Origin: Xenorhabdus stockiae
Lineage (GTDB): Bacteria; Pseudomonadota; Gammaproteobacteria; Enterobacterales; Enterobacteriaceae
DNA length: 64,000 bases
Direction: 5' to 3'
Assembly: GCF_002632825.1 (NCBI RefSeq)
Contig: NZ_NJAJ01000027.1
Location: 1-64,000, forward strand
In this document: positions 29,060-37,923 of the stretch, piece by piece
Numbering within the stretch: position 1 is the first letter of the stretch
Layout: every line of letters starts with the position of its first letter
Notes under the pieces: generated by a model
What the model was told of the DNA's origin: nothing
The model's input: the letters and a program-made list of their open reading frames with translations, nothing else
The model's database searches: none
Position numbers and translations under genes: made by a program

Positions 29060-29254
29060 ATGATGTCTACCCCTTTTTATGCAGTTAAAGCAGTATCCCC
29101 TACAACGGGAAAATGGCGCGTCTGGTTTGATGATGGTGATAGCGATCTGGTGGTTGCATGGGCTGTGGTTGAAATCCAGAACCACAAAGAAGATCCCTGT
29201 GAGTTGATATTACCCTGCGTGGTCTGCAAAGGTTCATTGAGCCGACAGATTTAG
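29060..29254 (+). CDS. Small hypothetical protein between the iteron clusters
   Basis: 64 residues, with a strong AGGAGG 7-8 nt before the first ATG, so clearly a gene. The first half (FYAVKAVSPTTGKWRVWFDDGDSDLVVAWAVVE) looks like a small beta barrel; two Cys near the end (PCVVCKG). No family recognised. It lies between two iteron clusters and could be a copy-number or replication control protein (P4 Cnr occupies a comparable place), but sequence similarity is not evident. Confidence 0.65.
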   Translation: MMSTPFYAVKAVSPTTGKWRVWFDDGDSDLVVAWAVVEIQNHKEDPCELILPCVVCKGSLSRQI

Positions 29255-29287
29255 GCATAGATTTAAGGCAGGAGTTTTAATCTCAAT

Positions 29288-29389
29288 GGTACAGATATGG
29301 ACAGTTATTAACAGTTACCCCCCTATCTGTATCACCTTAATTAATTGATATAAAAGTAAAATATTACAAGTGGTACAGATGGTACAGTT
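29288..29389. repeat. Iteron cluster 2
   Basis: GGTACAGAT (29288-29296), GGACAGTT (29299-29306), AACAGTT (29310-29316), ATCTGTATC (29325-29333, inverted), GGTACAGAT (29372-29380) and GGTACAGTT (29381-29389). Same word as cluster 1 in mostly opposite orientation. P4 has a similar pair, ori and crr. Confidence 0.7.
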
Positions 29390-29444
29390 ATTTTTCGATT
29401 TTTCCGTTAACTAACAGAAAATTCCGCTTCGACTGATTCAGCTT

Positions 29445-29942
29445 TCAAATACTTCTCCACCTTTCCATTATGCCATTTTTGAATACTATACAGTAATAAT
29501 TATTAACATTATTTGTATGTATTCGACCGGTTACAGCAGTTCTTTCAAGATATCTTTCAATAGAAGCGGAATTATTCCCACTAGCTAAATAATTTTGATA
29601 AACGTCCTCATGCCTGAAATTAATATAAACTGAGCCTACATATCCCTTAACTTCAGTATCCCGTATTATTGATGATATTTTTGCGGCGGTAGAGGCGATA
29701 TCATGATTCGCTGAGTTACAGGCAATTATATGGATTTTATGCAATGGATAAACGGTTGTGCATGACTGAATACATTCAGCCACTGCATCAGGAGGCCAGA
29801 TATTTCCATCTATCAAAAGACCATCCGCCACGCCATGGCAAGCAACAGTGAATTCGTTTATTGCATATCCATCATAAAAGGTTGATGTGATGTACATATG
29901 TGCGTCTGGATATATGCCTATAAGCTGGACTCTACAAGTCAT
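29445..29942 (-). CDS. Candidate clan CD (caspase-like) cysteine peptidase, island cargo
   Basis: 165 residues from MTCRVQLIGIYPDAHMYITS, chosen because GGGGGG lies 4-9 nt upstream; an ATG 10 codons earlier lacks this. Two motifs suit clan CD: a hydrophobic strand ending FTVACHG (His36-Gly37) and another ending IHIIACNSA (Ala74-Cys75), 39 residues apart, as in caspase, clostripain and C80 families. No signal peptide. It lies opposite to the island's other genes, between the replication and capsid modules, a place where satellites carry accessory genes. Might be a defence effector or toxin. Activity is inferred from two motifs only. Confidence 0.6.
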   Translation of the reverse strand: MTCRVQLIGIYPDAHMYITSTFYDGYAINEFTVACHGVADGLLIDGNIWPPDAVAECIQSCTTVYPLHKIHIIACNSANHDIASTAAKISSIIRDTEVKGYVGSVYINFRHEDVYQNYLASGNNSASIERYLERTAVTGRIHTNNVNNYYCIVFKNGIMERWRSI

Positions 29943-29972
29943 ATGCCCCCCCAAAAAAATATGCCTACGCAA

Positions 29973-30352
29973 CAGTGAGATCGGTTAGTTAGCTTATCTA
30001 CTATATGCATCTTATCCATCCTTGCTTTTCAAGACAGGAAAGATACTGAGGACTTAAATATATCAGCATATTCATCAACGAATTTACTCCATCCGTTTCA
30101 CTTGCTCACTCAATTCAACCTCTACAGCCTTCTTTTTCAAATTACACACTGAATTCTCTGGGGGCTGAACACTGAAGTCTAATCTACACCCTTCGTAAAT
30201 ATCGCATACCCACACCACCCACGAAACGCAAAGATTTGTAAATATTCCGCCCTCATGTTTCCCCTTGTTTAGACCTTTTGCTTAGAGGTATTTTTTATTA
30301 TTTTTCATGTTGTTAAATATCTTTTACTGAAAAACGGAATATTAAAAACATC
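29973..30352 (+). promoter_or_regulatory. Gene-free stretch upstream of the capsid operon
   Basis: About 380 bases, no ORF supported. It should hold the promoter of the head-packaging operon; an AT-rich tract with TTTTGC / TATTTTTTATTATT lies 60-80 bp before the capsid ATG. The capsid gene has only a weak RBS (ACGGAA). Confidence 0.4.
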
Positions 30353-31507
30353 ATGAAAAAGTTACTCGAATTGCGCCAACAAAAAGCCGATTTAACCCAA
30401 CAAATGCGTTCGCTGCTGACCAAAGCCGAAGATGAAAAACGCTCACTGAATCCCGATGAAGCCAAACAGTTCGACGAGCTGCGCACTCAGTCTGATGCGC
30501 TGAATACAGAAATAGCCCGTTATGAGGCTTTATCGGATGAAGAACGCAATCAGGCCAAGAACCAGCCCGCCAATAAAACACTCAGCAATGATGAACTGCG
30601 CCACTATATCCTGACTGGCGAAGCCCGTTCCTTGTCTACAAACATCCCCTCAGACGGCGGCTATACCGTTATCCCGGAACTGAACAGGCAGATCATGCAG
30701 CAACTAGCTGATGAGTCGGTCATGCGCCGGATTTGTACGATGAAGACCACACGCAGCAACGAATATAAACAGCTTGTTTCGGTCGGTGGCGCAGCCGTAG
30801 TCCACGGAGAAGAAGGCAAGATACGCAGTGAGACGGCGACACCGAAGATGGAAGAAGTCAGTATCAAGCTGTTTCCTATCTATGCCTATCCTAAGACTAC
30901 CCAAGAAATCATCGATTTTAGCGATGTCGATATTCTGGGCTGGTTAGCCTCAGAAATCGCTGACACCTTTGTTGATACCGAAGAAACCGATCTCGTGAGT
31001 GGTGACGGCAGTAAGAAAGCAAAAGGCTTTCTGTCTTATCCCCGTGACACCCAAACTGACAAGGTACGTGCGTTCGGTACACTACAAAAGCTGGAAGCAA
31101 CTAGCCTTGAAGCCGATAGCCTGATTGACCTGAAATTCTTACTCAAAAACAAATACCGCAAAAACGCCGTATGGGTGATGAATTCGACAACAGCCGCCAA
31201 CGTACAGAAGCTGAAAAATGGCAGCGGGGATTACATCTGGCGCGAACGTCTACAAGCGGGTGATCCTGATATGTTGCTGGGTTTGCCTGTCCACTATCTC
31301 GAATTTATGCCAGATAACATCATTGCTCTGGGTGACTTCAAACGCGGTTACTTCATTGTTGACCATCAAACGGGCATCCGTACCCGTCCTGATAATATCA
31401 CCGAACCGGGGTTCTATAAGGTACATACCGATAAATATCTGGGCGGTGGGCTGGTGGATTCCAACGCAATCAAAGTGCTGGAAATCAAAGGCATGAAAGC
31501 GGGTTAA
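30353..31507 (+). CDS. HK97-type major capsid protein
   Basis: 384 residues. Residues 1-70 are a charged coiled coil (LLELRQQKADLTQQMRSLLT...KQFDELRTQSDALN), the scaffolding delta domain removed by the protease. From about residue 85 the HK97 fold begins (LSTNIPSDGGYTVIPELNRQIM, then GEEGKIRSETATPKMEEVSIKLFPIYAYPKTTQEIID), and the end AFKRGYFIVDHQTGIRTRPD-type block is typical of phage capsid family gp5. It would form the satellite's own shell. Intact. Confidence 0.93.
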   Translation: MKKLLELRQQKADLTQQMRSLLTKAEDEKRSLNPDEAKQFDELRTQSDALNTEIARYEALSDEERNQAKNQPANKTLSNDELRHYILTGEARSLSTNIPSDGGYTVIPELNRQIMQQLADESVMRRICTMKTTRSNEYKQLVSVGGAAVVHGEEGKIRSETATPKMEEVSIKLFPIYAYPKTTQEIIDFSDVDILGWLASEIADTFVDTEETDLVSGDGSKKAKGFLSYPRDTQTDKVRAFGTLQKLEATSLEADSLIDLKFLLKNKYRKNAVWVMNSTTAANVQKLKNGSGDYIWRERLQAGDPDMLLGLPVHYLEFMPDNIIALGDFKRGYFIVDHQTGIRTRPDNITEPGFYKVHTDKYLGGGLVDSNAIKVLEIKGMKAG

Positions 31508-31551
31508 CGACAAGGGGTACGATGCCCCTTCGTAGTCTTGGAGTCTATCGA

Positions 31552-32097
31552 ATGAATGATATTGAATTAAGAACGGCATCACTTTCTGCCAGTGATAAGA
31601 AACTGACAGGCTACGTGATTAAGTGGAACAGCCGATCACAAGTCTTGTGGGATGAGTTTGTCGAACAATTCGCCCCGAATGCGTTTAGTGCCAGCTTAGC
31701 AGCGGGTGCAGATATCAGAGCACTGTATGAGCATGATCATATGAACCTGTTAGGCCGCACTACGTCCGGTACATTGCAACTTAGCGAAGATACCACCGGA
31801 TTACGTTTCGAGTTAACCCCGCCAGATACCCAATTAGGCCGCGATGTGCTGACATTGGTTGAACGTGGTGATATTGCCGGAATGAGCTTCGGATTCAGGA
31901 CAATCAAAGATCAGTGGGGTATAGGTCAAGAGCCTTATATCAGAACCGTTCTGGAAGCAGAACTTCGGGAAATCACGATCACCAGCTTACCCGCTTATCC
32001 TGATAGTGGCGTAGAAATTGCCAAACGCTCACTCAATGCGGTTAAGCTCAGTAATCCGGATTTGCGTCATTACTGGCTGCAACTGTCTGAGGTGTAA
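31552..32097 (+). CDS. HK97-family prohead protease
   Basis: 181 residues from MNDIELRTASLSASDKKLTG, with GGAG 8 nt upstream; a longer start at 31522 is unlikely. The S78-like catalytic pattern is visible: ALYEHDHMNLLGRT (His) and ERGDIAGMSFGF (Ser in GMSFGF). It would cleave the capsid delta domain during maturation. It follows the capsid gene, while most HK97-type phages have portal-protease-capsid; the capsid-first order is the one I recall for cfPICIs. Confidence 0.92.
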   Translation: MNDIELRTASLSASDKKLTGYVIKWNSRSQVLWDEFVEQFAPNAFSASLAAGADIRALYEHDHMNLLGRTTSGTLQLSEDTTGLRFELTPPDTQLGRDVLTLVERGDIAGMSFGFRTIKDQWGIGQEPYIRTVLEAELREITITSLPAYPDSGVEIAKRSLNAVKLSNPDLRHYWLQLSEV

Positions 32098-32099
32098 TC

Positions 32100-33318
32100 A
32101 TGTGGCCTTTTACCCGTAAAGCCCCAGAAACCCGCAGTATGACTATTGATGAATTTTTTTCTCTGGCAGGTATGTCTAACACCAAATCCGGCGAGCATGT
32201 TTCACCCTCGACAGCCGAAGGTCTGCCTGCCGTGATGAATGCCGTCACTGTGATTAGTGAAGCCATAGCCACCATGCCTTGTTATCTCTATCGGGTTCAG
32301 CACCAGCACGGTAAAGAGTCTCGCGAATGGTTGAGCGATCATCCGGTAGATTATTTGCTTAATGAACGCCCGAATGACTGCCAGACTCCGTTTCAGCTTA
32401 AACGAACCTTAATGCGCCATTGCTTACTCAATGGTAATGCGTATGCAGTCATAGTCTGGGGCAAAGACGGACAGCCACAATCGTTGCACCCTTACCCACC
32501 GTCAGCGGTTGTGCCGCAACGATTATCGGATCACCGCTTTGCTTACACCATTACCGAACCTTATAGCGGCAAGGTCAAAACCTACCTACAAGAAGAAGTA
32601 TTGCATTTGCGTTATGCCACCGAAGATGGCTTTTTGGGGCGTTCGCCAGTCACCATCTGCCGTGAAACACTGGGTTTGGGGCTGGCACAACAGCGCCACG
32701 GTGCCAGCATAATGAAAGAGGGCATGATGGCAGCGGGAGTGATTAAAGCCGCTGACTGGCTGGATGGCATCAAGGGCAATAAGGCACTGGAAGCCCTCGA
32801 ACGTTATAAGGGCGCTCGCAATGCGAGGGAAAACGCCAATACTTGAAGGCGGGATGGAATACCAGCAATTAGGCATGAATAACCAAGATGCGGAGTGGCT
32901 GGCCTCCCGCCGTTTCACTATTGACGATATCGCCCGGATGTTCAACGTTAGTCCTATCTTTCTGCAAGAGTATTCGAACAGTACCTACAGTAACTTTAGC
33001 GAGGCTTCCCGTGCTTTTCTGACAATCACTATGCGCCCGTGGCTTGCCAATTTTGAGCAGCAAATCAAATCCGCCTTACTGATGAATTCACCAAAACGAG
33101 GCATTCGCTATCAGGTGGAATTTGATACCGCCGATCTGCTTCGCACCAATCCGAAAGAGCGTTTCCAGAGTTATGAGACGGCGATTAAATCCGGTGTGAT
33201 GTGTCCGAATGAAGCCCGTGAACGCGAGGGATTATCGCCCCGTGCTGGTGGCGATGAATTCAGTCAGGCATGGAAGCAAACCGTGGAAATCAAACAACAA
33301 CCGGAGGGGAAGGCATGA
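32100..33318 (+). pseudogene. HK97-type portal protein, frameshifted
   Basis: Two overlapping frames make one portal protein of about 405 residues. Part 1 (32100-32846) has SGEHVSPSTAEGLPAVMNAV, WLSDHPVDYLLNERPN and VLHLRYATEDGFLGRSPVT; part 2 continues from about 32827 with GKTPILEGGMEYQQLGMNNQ, the family block, through IARMFNVSPIFLQEYSNSTYSNFSEASRAF. One base too many within GCGA at 32823-32826 breaks it. A +1 slip would be needed to read through and I see no programmed site. Sequencing error is the alternative. Confidence 0.9.
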
Positions 33319-33650
33319 GAGCAGGCAGATTACGGCATCGGGTGACAATCCGAAAAAATGAAGCCAGTCGGGGTAAATTTGGTGAAGTGCTCAACAACTG
33401 GGTGGATTTAGCCACGGTCTGGGCAGAAGTCAAAGCGATTAGCGGGCGGGAGCTGGTGGCATCCGGCGCCGTGTTCTCCGAAGCCACCGTGCGTATCTGG
33501 CTGCGTTATCGTGCGGATGTGACCACAGCGAACAGCATTACCTTTCACGGCGCGAACACGACGGGCACCGCTTTTAGCATTATGGCGGTCATCCCCGATG
33601 CGAAATACCCCCGCCTAGAGCTGCTTTGCAAGGGAGGCATATTCCGATGA
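33315..33650 (+). CDS. Phage head closure protein
   Basis: 111 residues from MRAGRLRHRVTIRKNEASRG. The start overlaps the portal stop as ATGA. The pattern (RHRVTI...G....W.....VWAEVKAISGRE...SG....E.TVRIWLRYR.DVT...) is that of the head-tail adaptor/closure family (SPP1 gp16-like). It would cap the filled head and give the tail-docking face. Intact. Confidence 0.88.
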   Translation: MRAGRLRHRVTIRKNEASRGKFGEVLNNWVDLATVWAEVKAISGRELVASGAVFSEATVRIWLRYRADVTTANSITFHGANTTGTAFSIMAVIPDAKYPRLELLCKGGIFR

Positions 33651-33949
33651 GCCGGATTGAAATTCCCCTGAGTGAAATCAAACAGCATTGCCGACTGGAG
33701 GAAGATTACACCCTTGATGATAGCTTATTAACGGGCTATGCCGCCGCTGCGTTGGAAGTCTGCCAGCAACATATCGGTAAACGCTTTGATAAAGGATTGG
33801 TTTTCACGCCAGCGATTAAAGTTGGTTGCCTGCTCTATATCGGCTTGTTGTATGAAAATCGGGAAATGGCAACCGATGTTGAGCTAAAAGAAGTGCCTTT
33901 TACCATCAAATCACTGTGGTCTGTCTATCGTGATGTGGGGATCTACTGA
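33647..33949 (+). CDS. Head-tail connector protein (HK97 gp6-like)
   Basis: 100 residues from MSRIEIPLSEIKQHCRLEED; the start overlaps the previous stop as ATGA. L..IK.HCRLE.DYTLDDSLL.GY..AA...C..HIGK is the gp6-like connector pattern. It forms the ring below the portal. In a cfPICI this surface must match the helper's tail, so it is a likely determinant of helper choice. Intact. Confidence 0.9.
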   Translation: MSRIEIPLSEIKQHCRLEEDYTLDDSLLTGYAAAALEVCQQHIGKRFDKGLVFTPAIKVGCLLYIGLLYENREMATDVELKEVPFTIKSLWSVYRDVGIY

Positions 33950-34374
33950 TGCCGTGGCAACCGTTAAGACGTTGTAGCTATCCGAGTTGTAAACAACGGG
34001 TAAAGTCTGGTCGCTGTGAAGAACATCGGCAGGAACAGAACAGGCAGCGCGGTACACGTACCGAACGTGGCTATAGTAACCGATGGGGTAAGTACAGACT
34101 GATGTATCTCAGGGCGAATCCCTTATGTGTCCATTGTCTCAAACAAAACAGTTACACACCTGCCACCATTGTGGATCACATTATCCCAATTAATAGTGAT
34201 AGTGATGTGTTGTTCTGGCCTGCATCTAATCATCAAGCACTATGCCATGCCTGCCATAACCGTAAGACCGTCCAGACAGACCCCATCACCAAAACCAAGC
34301 GCAAACAGGGAAGCTATCAGGAACAGGAAGCAGAAGCGGCACGGTTGGTTAGCTTTGGAATAATAACAAAATGA
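33949..34374 (+). CDS. HNH endonuclease of the packaging module
   Basis: 141 residues. Two Cys pairs (CSYPSCKQRVKSGRCEEH; CVHCLKQ) and the HNH core VDHIIPINSDSDVLFWPASNHQALCHACHNRKT. Such HNH proteins sit next to terminase in HK97-type cos phages and are needed for specific cos cleavage. Start overlaps the previous stop by one base. Intact. Confidence 0.93.
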   Translation: MPWQPLRRCSYPSCKQRVKSGRCEEHRQEQNRQRGTRTERGYSNRWGKYRLMYLRANPLCVHCLKQNSYTPATIVDHIIPINSDSDVLFWPASNHQALCHACHNRKTVQTDPITKTKRKQGSYQEQEAEAARLVSFGIITK

Positions 34375-34493
34375 AATAACGGGGTGGGGGGTATCAAAAA
34401 TGACAAATGCTCCTCTGAGCAGAACCGCCCCCTCCTTCAATTTTTACGTACGGCAATTTTTTTGAAAATAAATCACAAGGAACAGAAAACATT
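34375..34493 (+). other. Candidate cos segment between HNH and terS
   Basis: Contains a G run (cggggtggggggt, from 34380) and, 45 bases on, a C run (cgccccctcc). In HNH-type cos phages the cos site often lies here. Position is the main support; the exact cut site cannot be read. Confidence 0.35.
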
Positions 34494-34847
34494 ATGGCAA
34501 GAGCACCCAAACCGCCCACTTATTTAAATGAGATTGCCGCCAGTCAATGGAAGGCCAAAAGCAAAATCTTAAACGAACGGGAAGATTTGAACGCCGCCGA
34601 CTGGAACAACTTAGAGCTGTATTGCGTCAACTATGCCATTTACCGAAAAGCGGTGGCAGACCTTGATATCCGAGGCTTTAGCATTGTGAACAGTCAGGGC
34701 AGCGAAAGCCGTAATCCATCATTGAGTGCCAAAGCCGATGCTGAAAAAATCATGATAAAAATGTCGGCGTTGCTGGGTTTTGATCCCGTATCACGGCGCA
34801 AAAATCCGGTGGAAACGGAAGAAGAGGACGAGCTAGACCGACTATGA
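34494..34847 (+). CDS. terS: Terminase small subunit (P27 family)
   Basis: 117 residues: P.PP.YLN..A...WK......E...L...D...LE.YC..YA.YRKA shows the P27-type small terminase, ending ALLGFDPVSRRKN. It recognises the packaging site and presents DNA to TerL. Overlaps terL by 4 bases. Preceded by AAGGAA about 14 nt upstream. Intact. Confidence 0.9.
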   Translation: MARAPKPPTYLNEIAASQWKAKSKILNEREDLNAADWNNLELYCVNYAIYRKAVADLDIRGFSIVNSQGSESRNPSLSAKADAEKIMIKMSALLGFDPVSRRKNPVETEEEDELDRL

Positions 34848-36505
34848 ACGCATGGGAACAGTACGCTTTTGATATCGAAAACGGCACAATTCCGGCCTGT
34901 AAACGGGTAAAACAGGCGATGAAACGCTACCTTAACGACCTGAATAACTCACTTTATCTGTTTGATTCGGAGGTGGTGGCACGGTTTATTGCCTTTTCCC
35001 GTTACTGTCCGCACGTCAAAGGTCATTTGCGGGGTAAACCGATTATGCTGGAGCCGTGGCAGCAGTTCGCCTTTGCCAACCTGTTTGGCTTCAAAGTCAA
35101 AGCAACCGGAAGGCGGAAATATCGCAGTGCTTATATTCAAGTCCCACGCAAAAATGCAAAGTCTACCGTTGCCGCGATACTGGCAAATTGGTTTCTGCTG
35201 ATGGAGGACGGCCAGCAGGATATCTACACCGCCGCCGTGAGTCGCGATCAGGCGCGTATTGTATTCGATGATGCCCGCCAGATGAGTCTGTTATCAAAGC
35301 CCCTGAAAAAACGGGTTGTTATCCAGCAACACAAAATAACCTATCCGAAGAGCAATAACCTGCTAAAACCGCTGGCAGCCAAAGCTGCTACCATCGAAGG
35401 TACTAACCCCAGTCTGGCGATTGTCGATGAATATCATTTGCACCCTGATAACGCCGTCTACTCTGCCCTTGAATTAGGTATGGGCGCACGTCCCGAAGGT
35501 ATTTTGTTTGCCATTACCACGGCGGGCAGTAATGTAATCTCAGCCTGTAAACAGCACTATGATTATTGTTGTCAGATACTGGACGGCGAAAAACAGAACG
35601 CATCGCTGTTTGCCCTGATTTACGAGCTGGATGATGTGAACGAGATTGATGATGAATCGCTCTGGATTAAAGCCAATCCGAATTTGGATATTTCCGTAGA
35701 CAGCACCGCACTGCATGACACCATCCAGAAAGCGCAGGGCATTCCCTCACAATGGACGGAAATGTTAACCAAACGCTTTAATATCTGGTGTCAGGGTGAA
35801 ACGCCGTGGATGGGCGAAGGGGCATGGAAAGCCTGCCAACTCGACTATGACGAAAACGACCTGGAAGGCTTGGAGTGTTACGCTGGGTTAGATTTATCCT
35901 CCACAGGCGATATCACCAGCATCTGTTACACCTTTCCTGTGGATAATGAGCTGTTATTGCTGACCCGCCATTACCTACCCGAAGCCTAGTTACAAACCCC
36001 CGCCAATAAGAACCGGACAATCTACCGTCAATGGGCGCAAATGGGCTGGATACGTACCACGACAGGCGATTGTATTGATTATGATCGTATTCGAGATGAT
36101 ATTCTCAAAGACAGTCAACACTTTGATATCAAGCTGTTCGGCTTCGACACATGGAATGCCACGCATCTACGCACGCAACTACAGGGTGTGGGGCTGGATG
36201 TTGAACCCTTCCCGCAAACCTATATGCGCTTTAGCCCTGTGGCAAAATCGGCTGAGGTGTTCGTTAACCGCAAGATTATTCGTCACAACGGTGACCCGGT
36301 GCTGGCATGGGCGATGTCTAATGTGGTGATGGAAACCGATGCGAACGCCAATATCAAACCGAATAAGAAGACATCCGCGAATAAAATAGACCCTGCGATT
36401 GCGTTCCTGATGAGTTTTGGCACATGGCAGAATGAGCATGAAGACTTTGCATTTAGCTTAAGTGAGGAACAGCAGCAGCGATTGAATAGTTTTGATGGAA
36501 TTTAG
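34844..36505 (+). pseudogene. terL: Terminase large subunit, interrupted by an amber codon
   Basis: One frame of 553 codons broken once by TAG at 35987-35989. First part (381 residues): packaging ATPase with Walker A-like VPRKNAKST (about residue 103) and Walker B LAIVDEYH, plus CYAGLDLSSTGDITS, the first acidic nuclease motif. Second part, in the same frame, opens LQTPANKNRTIYRQWAQMGW and carries TTTGDCIDYD, FGFDTWNA and the closing nuclease block DPAIAFLMSFGTWQN. The nuclease domain is split, so packaging needs suppression or is lost. CAG to TAG is the simplest change. Confidence 0.92.
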
Positions 36506-36646
36506 ATAACGGATTGATTTTTTTAATGCCTGTGGAGTATAAAAATTAATGAAATCAAATGATCAAAAGGTTAGATATTGCACACATTTTGGGGGTTAGT
36601 CTCTAGCTTATTTGACAGTATTCTGTATAAAAGTGCGACTAAATCG

Positions 36647-36682
36647 GACAATAAGATACTTTACAACTGTATCTTTATTGTC
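36647..36682 (+). terminator. Hairpin after terL
   Basis: GACAATAAGATAC (36647-36659) pairs with GTATCTTTATTGTC (36669-36682) with one bulged base. No long T run. Probably ends the head-packaging transcript; could also be a leader hairpin of the next gene. Confidence 0.5.
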
Positions 36683-36732
36683 TACAAGGTGATTCTTGAT
36701 TATTAATAATTCAATATTTAACGAGATGCATT

Positions 36733-37923
36733 ATGACAAGTCAAACAACAGAAGCGTTGAAAGAAATTTACCAAAAAATTAGTAAGAGAATGGTTAAATT
36801 AATACCTTATTTGACGATTTTGTCCGGCATAATGGTATGGAGTTATTTAAATAATATTGGTAGACTAGATTTACTAATAGACTCTTTCTCAATTAATATA
36901 GGATTGATACCTTTATTAATATCTTCGGTAATTCTCTCGATCGCTATAGTTATAACCCTCATTCTACCTAGCTCCATACTTATTTTTCACCATTCCATAT
37001 TTCCTGATATAATTAAAAAACCAATATATATGCCGTTGCTAGGTTGGGGAGGTTCAACTTTATTCTTAACATTAGCATTCCTTCCTCATGTTCCTTGTGT
37101 TAAAAAAATAATCTCACCTCCTTCTGCATTACTAGCCATAACCATAATAGCAACATTATCTTTTTTAATGTTTATATCAATTTCATTATTTAAAGGGGAT
37201 TTTAAAAATAATAGTATTTCGGATAAGTTTAAAAAGGTCGGTCAAGTACTAATAGCTACATTCATAATAGTATTCGCTACATTATCAATATCGCTTCCTG
37301 TTAGTTTGCTGTTAAAGAATAGTACAGGAGAGAAAATAATATCATTGCTAATAGCATGGGTTTTCATGATTATATTTTCACTATCATCATTTCTTCCAGC
37401 AATAGTATATTTTGATGATATAAAAAACGCTCCATCAAGTAGTGAAAACAGAAATGGAAATATAATTCCATTAGCAAAAAAATTATCAATTTCTGTTATT
37501 TTAACCATAATAACCACATCTATTCTATTTCCTAATATAACCTCTATGCTAGTGAATAGTTCTCTTTACTCTATTGGAATCATGGATAATAAAAGCCATC
37601 ATTTTCTAATTGATGGTAACAAGTACCAGCCAAACATGTTTCCCCAGCACTTATGGATGACATCGACAACAAACAAGATTGAGAAAAGCTTTTTCATCTA
37701 TGGAATAAGAATATTTTCAGCCGGAAATAAAAATTTAATATGCCCAGATAGTGTTGGTGAGTTTAAAAAAAATATTAATGGAAGAAATTACGATTTAATT
37801 ACTTCCTCTGATAGTGAAGACAGTGAAAAAAAACTAAAAAACATGACTGATACTTGTGTTATTTTGAATAGTGATGATGCTAAACAATGGGATACTTTCT
37901 TTAAAATTAATAGCCAAAACTAA
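36733..37923 (+). CDS. Membrane protein of unknown function, island cargo
   Basis: 396 residues, strongly AT-rich. About six or seven hydrophobic segments between residues 22 and 275 (for example ISSVILSIAIVITLILP, LLAITIIATLSFLMFISISL, VLIATFIIVFATLSISLPV), then a soluble C-terminal domain of about 120 residues ending with a CVILNSDDAKQWDTFF block. No family recognised. It stands alone after terL at the right end, a usual cargo place in satellites, and base use differs from the packaging genes. A membrane-acting anti-phage protein is one idea; there is no direct evidence. Confidence 0.7.
   Translation: MTSQTTEALKEIYQKISKRMVKLIPYLTILSGIMVWSYLNNIGRLDLLIDSFSINIGLIPLLISSVILSIAIVITLILPSSILIFHHSIFPDIIKKPIYMPLLGWGGSTLFLTLAFLPHVPCVKKIISPPSALLAITIIATLSFLMFISISLFKGDFKNNSISDKFKKVGQVLIATFIIVFATLSISLPVSLLLKNSTGEKIISLLIAWVFMIIFSLSSFLPAIVYFDDIKNAPSSSENRNGNIIPLAKKLSISVILTIITTSILFPNITSMLVNSSLYSIGIMDNKSHHFLIDGNKYQPNMFPQHLWMTSTTNKIEKSFFIYGIRIFSAGNKNLICPDSVGEFKKNINGRNYDLITSSDSEDSEKKLKNMTDTCVILNSDDAKQWDTFFKINSQN

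Noticed and set aside
32800-32850. Programmed frameshift joining the two portal frames
   Set aside because: A +1 shift would be needed; no known +1 site is seen, and portal genes of this family are not known to use one. A 1-base insertion is simpler.
36601-36732. TTGACA at about 36611 followed by TATAAA as a promoter for the cargo membrane protein
   Set aside because: The two boxes are only about 8 bases apart, so they cannot act as one sigma-70 promoter.
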